Below, piece after piece: positions 1 to 6,429 of a DNA stretch of 9,911 nucleotides. Location: contig DATMQA010000006.1 in the NCBI GenBank assembly GCA_035566895.1, forward strand, positions 1 to 9,911, given 5' to 3'. The notes below the pieces were generated by a model. The model had not been told where the DNA came from, ran no database searches, and saw only the letters and a program-made list of their open reading frames with translations. The position numbers were made by a program, and so were the translations under genes. This DNA is from DATMQA01 sp035566895 (GTDB lineage Bacteria; Verrucomicrobiota; Verrucomicrobiia; Limisphaerales; UBA8199). Positions within the stretch are counted from its first letter, which is position 1; each line of letters starts with the position of its first letter.

Positions 1-1209
1 GCGATGGAATGTTGCAGACTCACGTTGAGTTGGTTCATCGCGCATGAGGTCGGCTATCGCCTCCTCCGGCGCAATCCCACTCTCAAAGTGGCCGGTTTTC
101 ATCTGCCCCTTCCTGGCCGGTTTTGAGTGCCCGCTGACACCGAACCGAATCCATTTCCAGTTCCCGGGCACAGTCATCGGCATGTTGTTCTCGTCGACCG
201 CTCGAAACTCGTTACGTGCGCCTTTGTGCGAAGCCCCATCCGACTTCAAACGACTGCGGCGCTCGTTTAGCGCCTGCTCCGCCGTTCCGTCTTGCGTCGC
301 GTTCTGCGGCACGAGACGACCTTGGACGGCGAGGGAGAGGATGGCTTGGCGGAGCGCAGGGACTGAATCAAGGATTGGGGATGAATTATGAAGGATGAAG
401 GAGCACTGCTTCCGGAAATCCTGTTCGTCCTTGGCGGCGGTGAGGTGGTCGAGGGCAGAATGGACCAGGCGGGTGCGACGTTCGTGGGCGGCGGTTTGGC
501 GGGCTTCCAGTTCGTCGCAGAGGGCCAGGAGTTCCTCGACTTTGGCGACGATGCGGCGTTGTTCGGCGAGGGGAGGGACCGCGATGAGCAACCGATATGC
601 CTCGTTACGGTTTAGGCCTGGCTTAATGCCCTTTCCAAGGAGGTCGAGCCGCAGGGCCTTCAGGAGATAAAATGTGAAGCGGAGATCCAAGGGTTTTGGG
701 GGCACAGCGTAGTACGCGACATCGGTTGGCCAGCACCGGCCTTCCGAGAGGTTTACTGCACCTGACGAGCCCTTGCGGCCGACGATGATACACGGTGGTT
801 CGACGAGGAACTCATCGTGCCTACCCACTATGCCGTTGGAGCCGTAGACCGGGTACTTTCCATCTATGTTCCTACTTCTGGCTGGTAGGTTGGCCCCGTA
901 CTCCAGGATCAAGGCTTGTCCGAGTCTGAGCAAGGTCCAGTTCGGCGGCGAAACAAACGGCAGTTCTCCAGACTCGTTCGTGAGTTCTTCGATTTTTTGA
1001 AACGAGGGCCTAGGCTCAGACTGGTCCTGTGGCGTGAGTCGGCCTCGAATGGCTAATTCAAGCACCAGTGCACGGAGTTTGGTGATGGCGTCCGGTGTGT
1101 CACCGAGCGCTTCGAAGTGCCGTAAAAGTAGTTCACGGCTTATGGCCCATGGCTGGGAGAAGGGCCGTTCTCCCCGTACCGCGGCGTGTGATTTTGGCAG
1201 GGTGATCAC
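1..1209 (-). CDS. hsdS: Type I restriction-modification specificity subunit HsdS (C-terminus beyond the window)
   Basis: HsdS is the DNA-recognition subunit that directs HsdM and HsdR to a bipartite target. The frame is open from a GTG at 1209-1207 to the left edge (403 codons, no stop), so the protein is cut by the window. The start lies 5 nt after the stop of the upstream gene; no strong Shine-Dalgarno is visible. A first conserved region (residues 44-62, LRALVLELAIRGRLTPQ) precedes target-recognition domain 1 (about 91-211, opening NWTLLRLG). PPLAEQRRIVAKVEEL (212-227) then leads into a helical spacer to about 250. The first motif recurs at 286-302 as LRQAILSLAVQGRLVPQ, 241 residues later, which is the internal repeat typical of HsdS. 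Domain 2 opens with NWKWIRFG at 350-357. After that the sequence no longer looks like a recognition domain to me. Identity is secure; whether domain 2 is intact is not. Confidence 0.93.
   Translation of the reverse strand, partial: MITLPKSHAAVRGERPFSQPWAISRELLLRHFEALGDTPDAITKLRALVLELAIRGRLTPQDQSEPRPSFQKIEELTNESGELPFVSPPNWTLLRLGQALILEYGANLPARSRNIDGKYPVYGSNGIVGRHDEFLVEPPCIIVGRKGSSGAVNLSEGRCWPTDVAYYAVPPKPLDLRFTFYLLKALRLDLLGKGIKPGLNRNEAYRLLIAVPPLAEQRRIVAKVEELLALCDELEARQTAAHERRTRLVHSALDHLTAAKDEQDFRKQCSFILHNSSPILDSVPALRQAILSLAVQGRLVPQNATQDGTAEQALNERRSRLKSDGASHKGARNEFRAVDENNMPMTVPGNWKWIRFGVSGHSKPARKGQMKTGHFESGIAPEEAIADLMRDEPTQRESATFHR
367..401. repeat. Heptamer array inside hsdS
   Basis: Five consecutive 7-bp units lie on an exact 7-bp grid. 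Two adjacent units are identical (ATGAAGG at 388-394 and 395-401) and the others are degenerate (ATGAATT, ATTGGGG, ATCAAGG). The array falls in the coding sequence for HsdS residues about 270-281, just before the second conserved region. The reading frame stays open through it. Confidence 0.6.
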
Positions 1210-1214
1210 GGTTA

Positions 1215-1604
1215 CTAGAGGACTTCTTCCAGGAAGAGGATTTTGTAGATATTGGAGCGCTTGGCACGGTCGGACTGTACGCGCAGTTCGACCGGTTCGG
1301 TGGACGATTTTGAGAGTTTGAAGGTTCCGCAACAGAGCCATTCGCGGTCAGCGGATTTGACGCAGACCGGGATTTGGTTTGATTGCCGACAAAACAGGTC
1401 AGCGTATCTGGCGATTTCGGGGCCATTCCCGGCGAGGATGATGTTGGGGGCATCGGGGTTCAGGTCGGTGGTTACACAAGCGGCCACGACGTGCGTTCCC
1501 TGGTGTGGAAGGTAGTACGGCGGCGAGCCGTCGGCGCCGGTTTGTTCCAGGATTTGCGCCCAGGTGTAGCGATGGCCTTTGGTTAGGGGCATGGGATTAG
1601 ACAC
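1215..1604 (-). CDS. Unrecognised 129-aa protein encoded between hsdM and hsdS
   Basis: This is a small soluble protein with no signal peptide or membrane segment. The start is GTG at 1604, or ATG at 1592 (125 aa); neither has a clear ribosome site. Visible blocks are an N-terminal KGHRYTWAQILEQTG, then YYLPHQGTHVVAACVTTDLN, then PDAPNIILAGNGPEI, then IPVCVKSADREWLCCGTF, and a C-terminal KILFLEEVL. The alternating hydrophobic pattern with conserved-looking Gly/Pro turns suggests a compact beta-rich domain. It vaguely recalls small domain-of-unknown-function proteins (DUF6697-like) found beside nucleic-acid enzymes, but I cannot name a family. Its stop is 5 nt before the hsdS GTG, so the two are probably translated together. 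A role as a restriction accessory or modulator is inferred from position only. Confidence 0.75.
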   Translation of the reverse strand: MSNPMPLTKGHRYTWAQILEQTGADGSPPYYLPHQGTHVVAACVTTDLNPDAPNIILAGNGPEIARYADLFCRQSNQIPVCVKSADREWLCCGTFKLSKSSTEPVELRVQSDRAKRSNIYKILFLEEVL

Positions 1605-1656
1605 GTTGGGAGGGCAAAACAGTTGAAACGGTTGCGGCGTGTATCGAGTTCTGAGC

Positions 1657-1685
1657 CACCCCGCTGAAGCGGGGTGTTAATGAGA
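1657..1685. repeat. REP-like hairpin repeat, copy 1
   Basis: A perfect 8-bp stem (CACCCCGC / GCGGGGTG) closes a TGAA loop and is followed by the tail TTAATGAGA. On the minus strand the tail becomes a 5' head, TCTCATTAA, before the hairpin, which is the layout of REP elements. A second full copy is at 6329-6357 and a half copy at 1761-1779. There is no T-run on either side, so it is unlikely to be an intrinsic terminator. Confidence 0.8.
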
Positions 1686-1689
1686 AGAG

Positions 1690-1708
1690 GGAGCGAGAAT
1701 CGCGCTCC
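1690..1708. repeat. Short inverted repeat between REP-like copies
   Basis: The arms GGAGCG (1690-1695) and CGCTCC (1703-1708) enclose a 7-nt loop. On the minus strand it begins GGAGCGCG, the same eight bases that precede the hairpin at 9198-9215, so the two may be related dispersed elements. It lies in the hsdM to 129-aa-gene gap. Confidence 0.5.
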
Positions 1709-1760
1709 ACGAGGAAGGGGGGTAGCAGTGAGACACCAGAAAACTGACGCTCTCGGCAAC

Positions 1761-1779
1761 AGCGGGGTGTTAATGAGAG
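1761..1779. repeat. REP-like repeat, half copy
   Basis: The right arm and tail of the hairpin repeat recur here: 18 bp identical to 1668-1685 (AGCGGGGTG then TTAATGAGA). The left arm is replaced by unrelated sequence, so no hairpin forms. Together with copy 1 it bounds a composite element of about 120 bp that fills most of the 186-bp gap after hsdM. Confidence 0.7.
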
Positions 1780-1790
1780 GTGGGCGCGTT

Positions 1791-3245
1791 TCATCGGAGG
1801 AGGGCGGATTCGAGTTCGCGGCGGAGTTTTTCGCGGACCTCGGCGACGGCGGCCTGGGCCTTTTGATATTCGGCCAGGAGTTCGGCCGGGTCACGGTGGG
1901 CATCATCCACGACATTGGGATTTTTGACATCGAGGTTGAAACCGCGCGCGGCGATGTCCGCGAGCGAGACGCGCCAGGCGAGTTCGCTTTCTTTGCGTTT
2001 CTTTTCCTGGCCCGGTCTGCCCCACCATTTTTTCTCGGGTTCGAATTCCTCCATACGGATGGGTTTGGTTTTATTGTAATTCTTTACGGCCGGCGGGTAG
2101 GGATGCTCGTAGTACCAGATTTCTTTGGTCGGTTCGCCTTTGGTGAAGAAAAGCAGGTTGGTTTTGATGCCGGTGTAAGGGGCGAAGACGCCGTTGGGCA
2201 GGCGGACGATGGTGTGGAGGTTGCATTTCTCGAGCAGGTCCTGCTTGATGCGGGTTTTGACGCCTTCACCAAAGAGCGTGCCGTCCGGCAGGACGATGGC
2301 ACCACGGCCACCATCGCGGAGCAGGTGCATGATCAAAACCAGGAAAAGGTCGGCGGTTTCCTTGGTGCGGTAGGTGGCGGGGAAATTCTTTTCAGTGCCG
2401 TCTTCCTCCATGCCGCCGAAGGGCGGGTTGGTGAGGATGACATCGACGCGGTCGGCGGAGGTGATACTGGCGTAGGGCCTGGCCAGGGTGTTGTCGTGGC
2501 GGATGTTGACCGGGACCTCGACCTGGTGGAGGAGCATGTTGGTGACGCAGAGCAGGTGCGGCATCGGCTTTTTCTCGACACCGCGGATGCTGTCCTGGAG
2601 GCGCTGTTCGTCGGCGGGGGTTTTGACCTCGTGCTGGCGGATGTGTTCGATGGCGCAGGTGAGGAATCCGCCGGTGCCGCAGGCGGGGTCGAAGATGATC
2701 TCACCCAGGCGCGGGTTGGTGCGTTCGACCATAAACCGGGTGACGGCGCGCGGGGTGTAGTACTCGCCGGCGTTGCCCGCGCTCTGAAGGTCGCGGAGGA
2801 TTTGCTCGTAGATGTCGCCGAAGAGATGGCGGTCTTCGGTGCGATTGAAGTTGATCCCCTCATTCAGCTTGTTGATGACCTGGCGCAGGAGGGTGCCGGA
2901 CTTCATGTAATTGTAGGCATCCTCGAAGGCAGCACGCAGGAGGTGGTGGCGGGGGGTCGTGCCCTTCAGCTCTTTGAGGCCGGGGAAGAGGTCGTCATTG
3001 ATGAATCTCTGGAGTTCATCGCCGGTCATGCCTTCCGCGTCGGCCGCCCATTTGCGCCAGCGCAACTTTTGGGGCAGTGGGGAGCGGTAGTCGTCGCGGG
3101 TGGCCTCCATTTCCTCTTCCTGGGCGTCGAAGATTTTGAGGAAGAGGAGCCAGACGAGCTGGGAGATGCGCTGGGCGTCGCCATCGACGCCGACGTCTTT
3201 GCGCATGATGTCCTGGATGGATTTGATGGAGGCGGAGAGAGACAT
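1791..3245 (-). CDS. hsdM: Type I restriction-modification DNA methyltransferase subunit HsdM
   Basis: HsdM transfers a methyl group from S-adenosylmethionine to N6 of adenine in the target set by HsdS, protecting host DNA. It is 484 aa, close to EcoAI/EcoEI-type HsdM proteins (about 490 aa from memory). The N-terminal HsdM_N helical domain starts at SIKSIQDIMRK (about residue 6) and includes QRISQLVWLLFLKIFDAQ. The SAM-binding motif I is FDPACGTGGF at residues 185-194. The catalytic motif IV is NPPF at 273-276, within DVILTNPPFGG. The C-terminus has a charged helix (AEVREKLRRELES) likely to contact HsdS. The ATG at 3245 is the natural start because the N-terminal domain begins at once. No Shine-Dalgarno is present; a heptamer array occupies that site. 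All key residues look intact. Confidence 0.97.
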   Translation of the reverse strand: MSLSASIKSIQDIMRKDVGVDGDAQRISQLVWLLFLKIFDAQEEEMEATRDDYRSPLPQKLRWRKWAADAEGMTGDELQRFINDDLFPGLKELKGTTPRHHLLRAAFEDAYNYMKSGTLLRQVINKLNEGINFNRTEDRHLFGDIYEQILRDLQSAGNAGEYYTPRAVTRFMVERTNPRLGEIIFDPACGTGGFLTCAIEHIRQHEVKTPADEQRLQDSIRGVEKKPMPHLLCVTNMLLHQVEVPVNIRHDNTLARPYASITSADRVDVILTNPPFGGMEEDGTEKNFPATYRTKETADLFLVLIMHLLRDGGRGAIVLPDGTLFGEGVKTRIKQDLLEKCNLHTIVRLPNGVFAPYTGIKTNLLFFTKGEPTKEIWYYEHPYPPAVKNYNKTKPIRMEEFEPEKKWWGRPGQEKKRKESELAWRVSLADIAARGFNLDVKNPNVVDDAHRDPAELLAEYQKAQAAVAEVREKLRRELESALLR

Positions 3246-3249
3246 GAGT

Positions 3250-3284
3250 CGAGTGAAGAATGCAGAGTGGAGAGTGGAGAGTGA
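3250..3284. repeat. Heptamer array directly upstream of hsdM
   Basis: Five 7-bp units lie on a perfect grid, including AGAGTGG twice in tandem (3264-3270, 3271-3277) plus AGAGTGA, AGAATGC and CGAGTGA. It fills most of the 47-bp gap between the ORF6N stop and hsdM and ends 4 nt before the hsdM start codon, covering the usual ribosome-binding position. Confidence 0.7.
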
Positions 3285-3292
3285 AAGTTACG

Positions 3293-3712
3293 CTACGCGG
3301 GAATGCGTTTTCGTGGTTTTATGCGATAAGGAATGGATTCTTCCTTGATGTGGAAGCCGATTTCGAGTTTGGGTTCGGGCTGCGGCGGAGCCATGAGCTG
3401 GCGGATGGCTTCGAACAGGGAGCGGATGGCAACGTCGTGGCCTTCGATTTTTTGTTCCAGTTCGGTTAACTTACGGGCCAACTCGGCGTGGCTGCCCAGG
3501 ACCTGGCGGAGTTGAACGAAGGCGCGCATGATGGCGATGTTGACCAGGACGGCCCGCGCGCTCCGGAGAACCGTCGAAAGCATAGCGACGCCCTGTTCGG
3601 TGAAGGCATAGGGCAGGCTGCGGCGTCTGCCGCCCCACTCGCTTGAAATGCCAATCTGGCATTTCAAGTCTTCGGCTTCCTCGGCCCTCAGTTGGAACAT
3701 GAAATCGGGCAT
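3293..3712 (-). pseudogene. 5'-truncated ORF6N-domain protein in the hsd locus
   Basis: ORF6N-domain proteins are DNA-binding-type proteins known from phages and often found inside type I restriction loci. Here only the C-terminal part of the domain and the tail remain: 139 aa from ATG 3712. Recognisable are DFMFQL near the N-terminus, LPYAFTEQGVAMLSTVLRS (about residues 33-51), VNIAIMRAFVQLRQVL, a coiled-coil-like ELARKLTELEQKIEGHD and EAIRQLM. The usual start of the domain (the LDRDLAELYGV-like block, some 50-60 residues) is absent. The frame stays open upstream only to 3742 and adds HDRARFPDDL, whose RFPDD matches the family's usual RFPxDFMFQL, before an in-frame TAG at 3743-3745. The remnant therefore begins inside the last codons of hsdR. 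A short protein could still be made by translational coupling to hsdR, but loss of the 5' end is the simplest reading. Confidence 0.75.
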
Positions 3713-3737
3713 AAGATCGTCAGGAAAACGGGCGCGA

Positions 3738-6059
3738 TCATGCTACCTGATAAAGCTGCGCCTTCAAATCCCGCAGTGCAGTTTGGTACTGCGCCCGCCC
3801 GCCGAATTCGCGGACAATTTCGACGGGAGTGCCGATTTGAGGGAACGGCGTGATCTTGAGGACATCCGACGATTCAAATGCTTCGAGGCCCTGGTCGGCG
3901 TATTTGTCCAGCAGCGCTTCCATGACGGTGCGGGCCCTGGCACCATAGCGCCCGAAGTAGTTCCGTTTCCGCACGCGGTCGGCGCGTTCTTTTCGAGTGA
4001 GCGGGGGTTGGTCGTAGGCGACATGCAGGATCAGATCGAACGGGTCGTAATCGCGGCCAACGGCTTGTTGAAGTGCCTCGAGGGGGAGGCCCTGTTGTTC
4101 CAATTGGTGAATGATGGCGCATTTCTTTTCGGCACTGGACCATTGGTTGATGAACTCGTCCATGAGGGCATACTGCTTCCGGATCTGAGTACGGGTGTAG
4201 TCTTTGACAGACTCGGTGATCAGGCGGCCATCACCGCCCATGTACTGAACGCGCTCGCGGATGACTTTCACGGGGACTGTGTCCACGTGGTATTTGGGCC
4301 GGCCCATAGGCGGGTCGGGCGGCAGTGGTCCGAGGTCGCCTCCGGGTTCGGGCGGCTCCGGGGGCTCGCCGGGGTCCGGTTCGTAGATCTGGACGGGCTC
4401 GCCGTCGAAATCCGGGTCGGAGAAGAGGGAGGTGGCGCCTTTGAAATCCATGATTGTGAACCAGGTTTTGCCGTACAGGTCGAGGATGCGGGTGCCGCGG
4501 CCGATGATCTGTTTGAAGGTGGTCATCGACTCGATGCGCTGGTCGAGCACGATGAGTTTGCAGGTCTGGGCATCGACGCCGGTGTTCAGCAGTTTGGAGG
4601 TGGTGACAACGACCGGGTATTTGCTTTCGGGCAGGATGAAGTTGTCCAATTCAGCCTTGCCCAGAGGCTCGTCGCCGGTGATCCGAATGACGTACTTGTG
4701 ATTCTTCAGGACTTCATCGCCGTTCCACATGATGAGGGCCTGGCGCATGCGCTCGGCGTGGTCGATGTCCTCGCAGAAGACGATGGTTTTGGCGAAGCGG
4801 TCGGTGGCCTTGAGATATTCGGTGATTTTCCAGGCGACGATTTTCGTGCGCTGATCGAGGACCAGCGAGCGGTCCATGTCGAGTTGGTTGAAGAGGCGGT
4901 CCTCGATGAGCTGACCGTATTTGTCGAGCTGGCCGGGATTGGGACGCCAGCCGTCGATGTCTCTGTCGAGGTCGATGCGGATGACCTTGTAGGGGGCGAG
5001 AAACCCATCGGCGATGCCCTGCTTGAGAGAGTACGTGTAAACGGGGTCGCCGAAGTAATCGATATTGGAGACTTCTTTGGTTTCTTTGGGGGTGGCGGTG
5101 AGACCGATCTGGGTGGCGGTGCTGAAGTACTCGAGAATTTTGCGCCAGTTGGAGTCCTCGGCGGCGCTGCCGCGGTGGCACTCGTCAACAATGATCAGGT
5201 CGAAGAAGTCAGAGGAGAATTCTTTATATATATTAGCCAAGTCCTCGGTGCCCGAAACGGCCTGGTACAGGGCGAGGTAGATTTCGTAGGACTTGTCCAC
5301 CTTGCGGCCGGTAATTTTGGTCATCTTGCCGCCGAACTGCTTGAAGTCGTTGACGCGCGCCTGATCGACGAGAATGTTGCGGTCGGCGAGAAACAGGATG
5401 CGCTTTTTGGCGCCGGTTTTCCAAAGCCGCCAGATGAGCTGGGAGGCGACGTAGGTTTTGCCGGTGCCGGTGGCCATGACGAGCAGGACGCGGAGCTGGC
5501 CTTTGACGATGGCTTCGATGGCGCGATTGATGGCGATTTCCTGGTAGTAGCGGGGTTGCTTGTCCGGGCTGGCCAGGTGGTAGTCCTGCTCGACGACCTG
5601 GGCTTGCTTTGAGGAGAGGCCTTTCCAAATGCAGTAGCGACGCCAGAGTTCGGCGGGGGATGGAAACGCGTCAAGGGTCAATTCCAGTTCGACCGGGTCG
5701 GATTGGCCGGTGCGGTCGTGGAAAATGAAGGCGTCGCCGTTGGAGCTGAAAACGAAGGGGACGTCCAGGGTGTGGGCGTAGTCCAAGGCCTGCTGCATGC
5801 CCGCGCCGACGGAATGGTTGTTGTCCTTGGCCTCCAGGACCGCCAGGGGAATACCGGGTTTGAAATAGAGGAGGTAATCGGCGCGCTTAGGCTCGCCGCG
5901 GGTTGAGAGTTGGCCGCGAACGATGACGCGGCCTTTTGTAAAGGAGACTTCTTCGCGGATCTGGCTCATCAGGTCCCACTTGGCGCGCACGAGCGCCGGG
6001 GTGATGAACTTGGTGCAGATGTCGCGTTCGCTTAACCTTTTCTTGTCAATTCGGGACAT
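3738..6059 (-). CDS. hsdR: Type I restriction endonuclease subunit HsdR (EcoAI/EcoEI type)
   Basis: HsdR is the motor and nuclease of the complex: it hydrolyses ATP to pull DNA past the bound enzyme and cuts unmodified DNA at a distance. The N-terminal PD-(D/E)xK nuclease has D61 and E76-x-K78 (KRADYLL, VLEAKDNN). The SF2 helicase core follows: motif I ATGTGKT at 196-202, DECH at 292-295, GLTATP at 319-324 and motif VI QIIGRGTRI at 517-525. A proline-rich linker (PPEPPEPGG) leads to the EcoEI_R_C-like C-terminal region. At 773 aa it is slightly shorter than EcoAI HsdR (about 810 aa from memory). ATG 6059 (MSRIDKKRLSERD) is chosen because it matches the family N-terminus. The frame continues to ATG 6428 but that part only translates repeats. 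No Shine-Dalgarno is seen. The TGA stop (3740-3738) overlaps the truncated ORF6N remnant. Confidence 0.96.
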   Translation of the reverse strand: MSRIDKKRLSERDICTKFITPALVRAKWDLMSQIREEVSFTKGRVIVRGQLSTRGEPKRADYLLYFKPGIPLAVLEAKDNNHSVGAGMQQALDYAHTLDVPFVFSSNGDAFIFHDRTGQSDPVELELTLDAFPSPAELWRRYCIWKGLSSKQAQVVEQDYHLASPDKQPRYYQEIAINRAIEAIVKGQLRVLLVMATGTGKTYVASQLIWRLWKTGAKKRILFLADRNILVDQARVNDFKQFGGKMTKITGRKVDKSYEIYLALYQAVSGTEDLANIYKEFSSDFFDLIIVDECHRGSAAEDSNWRKILEYFSTATQIGLTATPKETKEVSNIDYFGDPVYTYSLKQGIADGFLAPYKVIRIDLDRDIDGWRPNPGQLDKYGQLIEDRLFNQLDMDRSLVLDQRTKIVAWKITEYLKATDRFAKTIVFCEDIDHAERMRQALIMWNGDEVLKNHKYVIRITGDEPLGKAELDNFILPESKYPVVVTTSKLLNTGVDAQTCKLIVLDQRIESMTTFKQIIGRGTRILDLYGKTWFTIMDFKGATSLFSDPDFDGEPVQIYEPDPGEPPEPPEPGGDLGPLPPDPPMGRPKYHVDTVPVKVIRERVQYMGGDGRLITESVKDYTRTQIRKQYALMDEFINQWSSAEKKCAIIHQLEQQGLPLEALQQAVGRDYDPFDLILHVAYDQPPLTRKERADRVRKRNYFGRYGARARTVMEALLDKYADQGLEAFESSDVLKITPFPQIGTPVEIVREFGGRAQYQTALRDLKAQLYQVA

Positions 6060-6213
6060 TGGGCCACGTTTGACCGCGGCGCCCCGAGCGGGGCGAGCGG
6101 CCCTGCCAACAGTTTGAGCCCGCTGGTGACGATGAGGTTGGCAGAAGAGGGGTTGCGGTGCCAGATCTATCAACAGGCGACTCCGGAGGGGGTTTGGGGA
6201 TAGGGCCGCCAGC

Positions 6214-6234
6214 AAATGGCAAATGGCGGATGGC
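6214..6234. repeat. Heptamer array AAATGGC
   Basis: Two exact tandem copies of AAATGGC (6214-6220, 6221-6227) are followed by GGATGGC (6228-6234). It is a short member of the window-wide 7-bp array class, about 155 bp upstream of the hsdR start. Confidence 0.55.
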
Positions 6235-6269
6235 AAAGGTTTCCCGACACCGGTGGGGATTGTCCGCTC

Positions 6270-6304
6270 GGACCGGTAGGACGGGTCGGACGGGTCGGAC
6301 GGTC
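6270..6304. repeat. 9-bp tandem repeat GGACGGGTC
   Basis: Four units lie in register: a degenerate GGACCGGTA, two exact GGACGGGTC, and a shortened GGACGGTC. The unit length differs from the 7-bp arrays, so it is a separate simple repeat. Confidence 0.7.
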
Positions 6305-6328
6305 GAAGGAATTTCCCAACGGCCGAAC

Positions 6329-6357
6329 CACCTCGCTGAAGCGAGGTGTTAATGAGA
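6329..6357. repeat. REP-like hairpin repeat, copy 2 with compensatory change
   Basis: It has the same architecture as 1657-1685: an 8-bp stem (CACCTCGC / GCGAGGTG), a TGAA loop and a TTAATGAGA tail. Compared with copy 1, the fifth stem pair is T-A instead of C-G, so both arms changed together and pairing is kept. Loop and tail are identical. The element has the same orientation relative to the hsd genes. Confidence 0.8.
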
Positions 6358-6394
6358 CCGACCTGTGGTTGCACGATTCGCCTCGTCCCTCCGT

Positions 6395-6429
6395 ATTCAT
6401 TGAGCATTGAGCATTTGATATTTGCCATT
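6395..6429. repeat. Heptamer array spanning the stop codon of the DUF3631 gene
   Basis: Five 7-bp units each end in ATT, including GAGCATT twice in tandem (6402-6408, 6409-6415). The last unit covers two bases of the TAA stop codon (complement of 6428-6430), so the array begins exactly where the gene ends. Confidence 0.7.

Larger units (their letters stand above)
6060..6427. other. Repeat-filled gap between the DUF3631 gene and hsdR
   Basis: These 368 bp contain no credible gene. They hold a heptamer array (6214-6234), a 9-bp tandem repeat (6270-6304), a complete REP-like hairpin (6329-6357) and a further heptamer array abutting the DUF3631 stop. Any hsdR promoter should lie here or upstream, but I see no convincing -35/-10 pair. 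Confidence 0.7.

Noticed and set aside
44..391. 115-aa plus-strand open frame at the left edge
   Set aside because: It lies opposite the continuous hsdS frame; there is no ribosome site and no protein-like pattern.
1657..1685. Hairpin as a rho-independent terminator after hsdM
   Set aside because: There is a strong stem but no following T-run on either strand, and copies with the same loop and tail elsewhere fit a dispersed repeat better.
1674..3284. 536-aa plus-strand open frame opposite hsdM
   Set aside because: It is antisense to hsdM, whose methyltransferase motifs are unambiguous. The product is a Gly/Asp/Glu/Val-rich shadow caused by GC-rich codon use, with no domain.
3648..5612. 654-aa plus-strand open frame opposite hsdR
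   Set aside because: It is antisense to the conserved HsdR helicase core and has the same shadow composition; no recognisable motif.
6270..6304. CRISPR-like repeats
   Set aside because: The units are contiguous 9-mers without spacers, and no cas gene is present.
6060..6428. N-terminal extension of hsdR to ATG 6428 (896 aa)
   Set aside because: The extra 123 residues are translated repeats (9-bp tandem repeat, hairpin repeat, heptamers), and the family N-terminus MSRIDKKRL starts at 6059.
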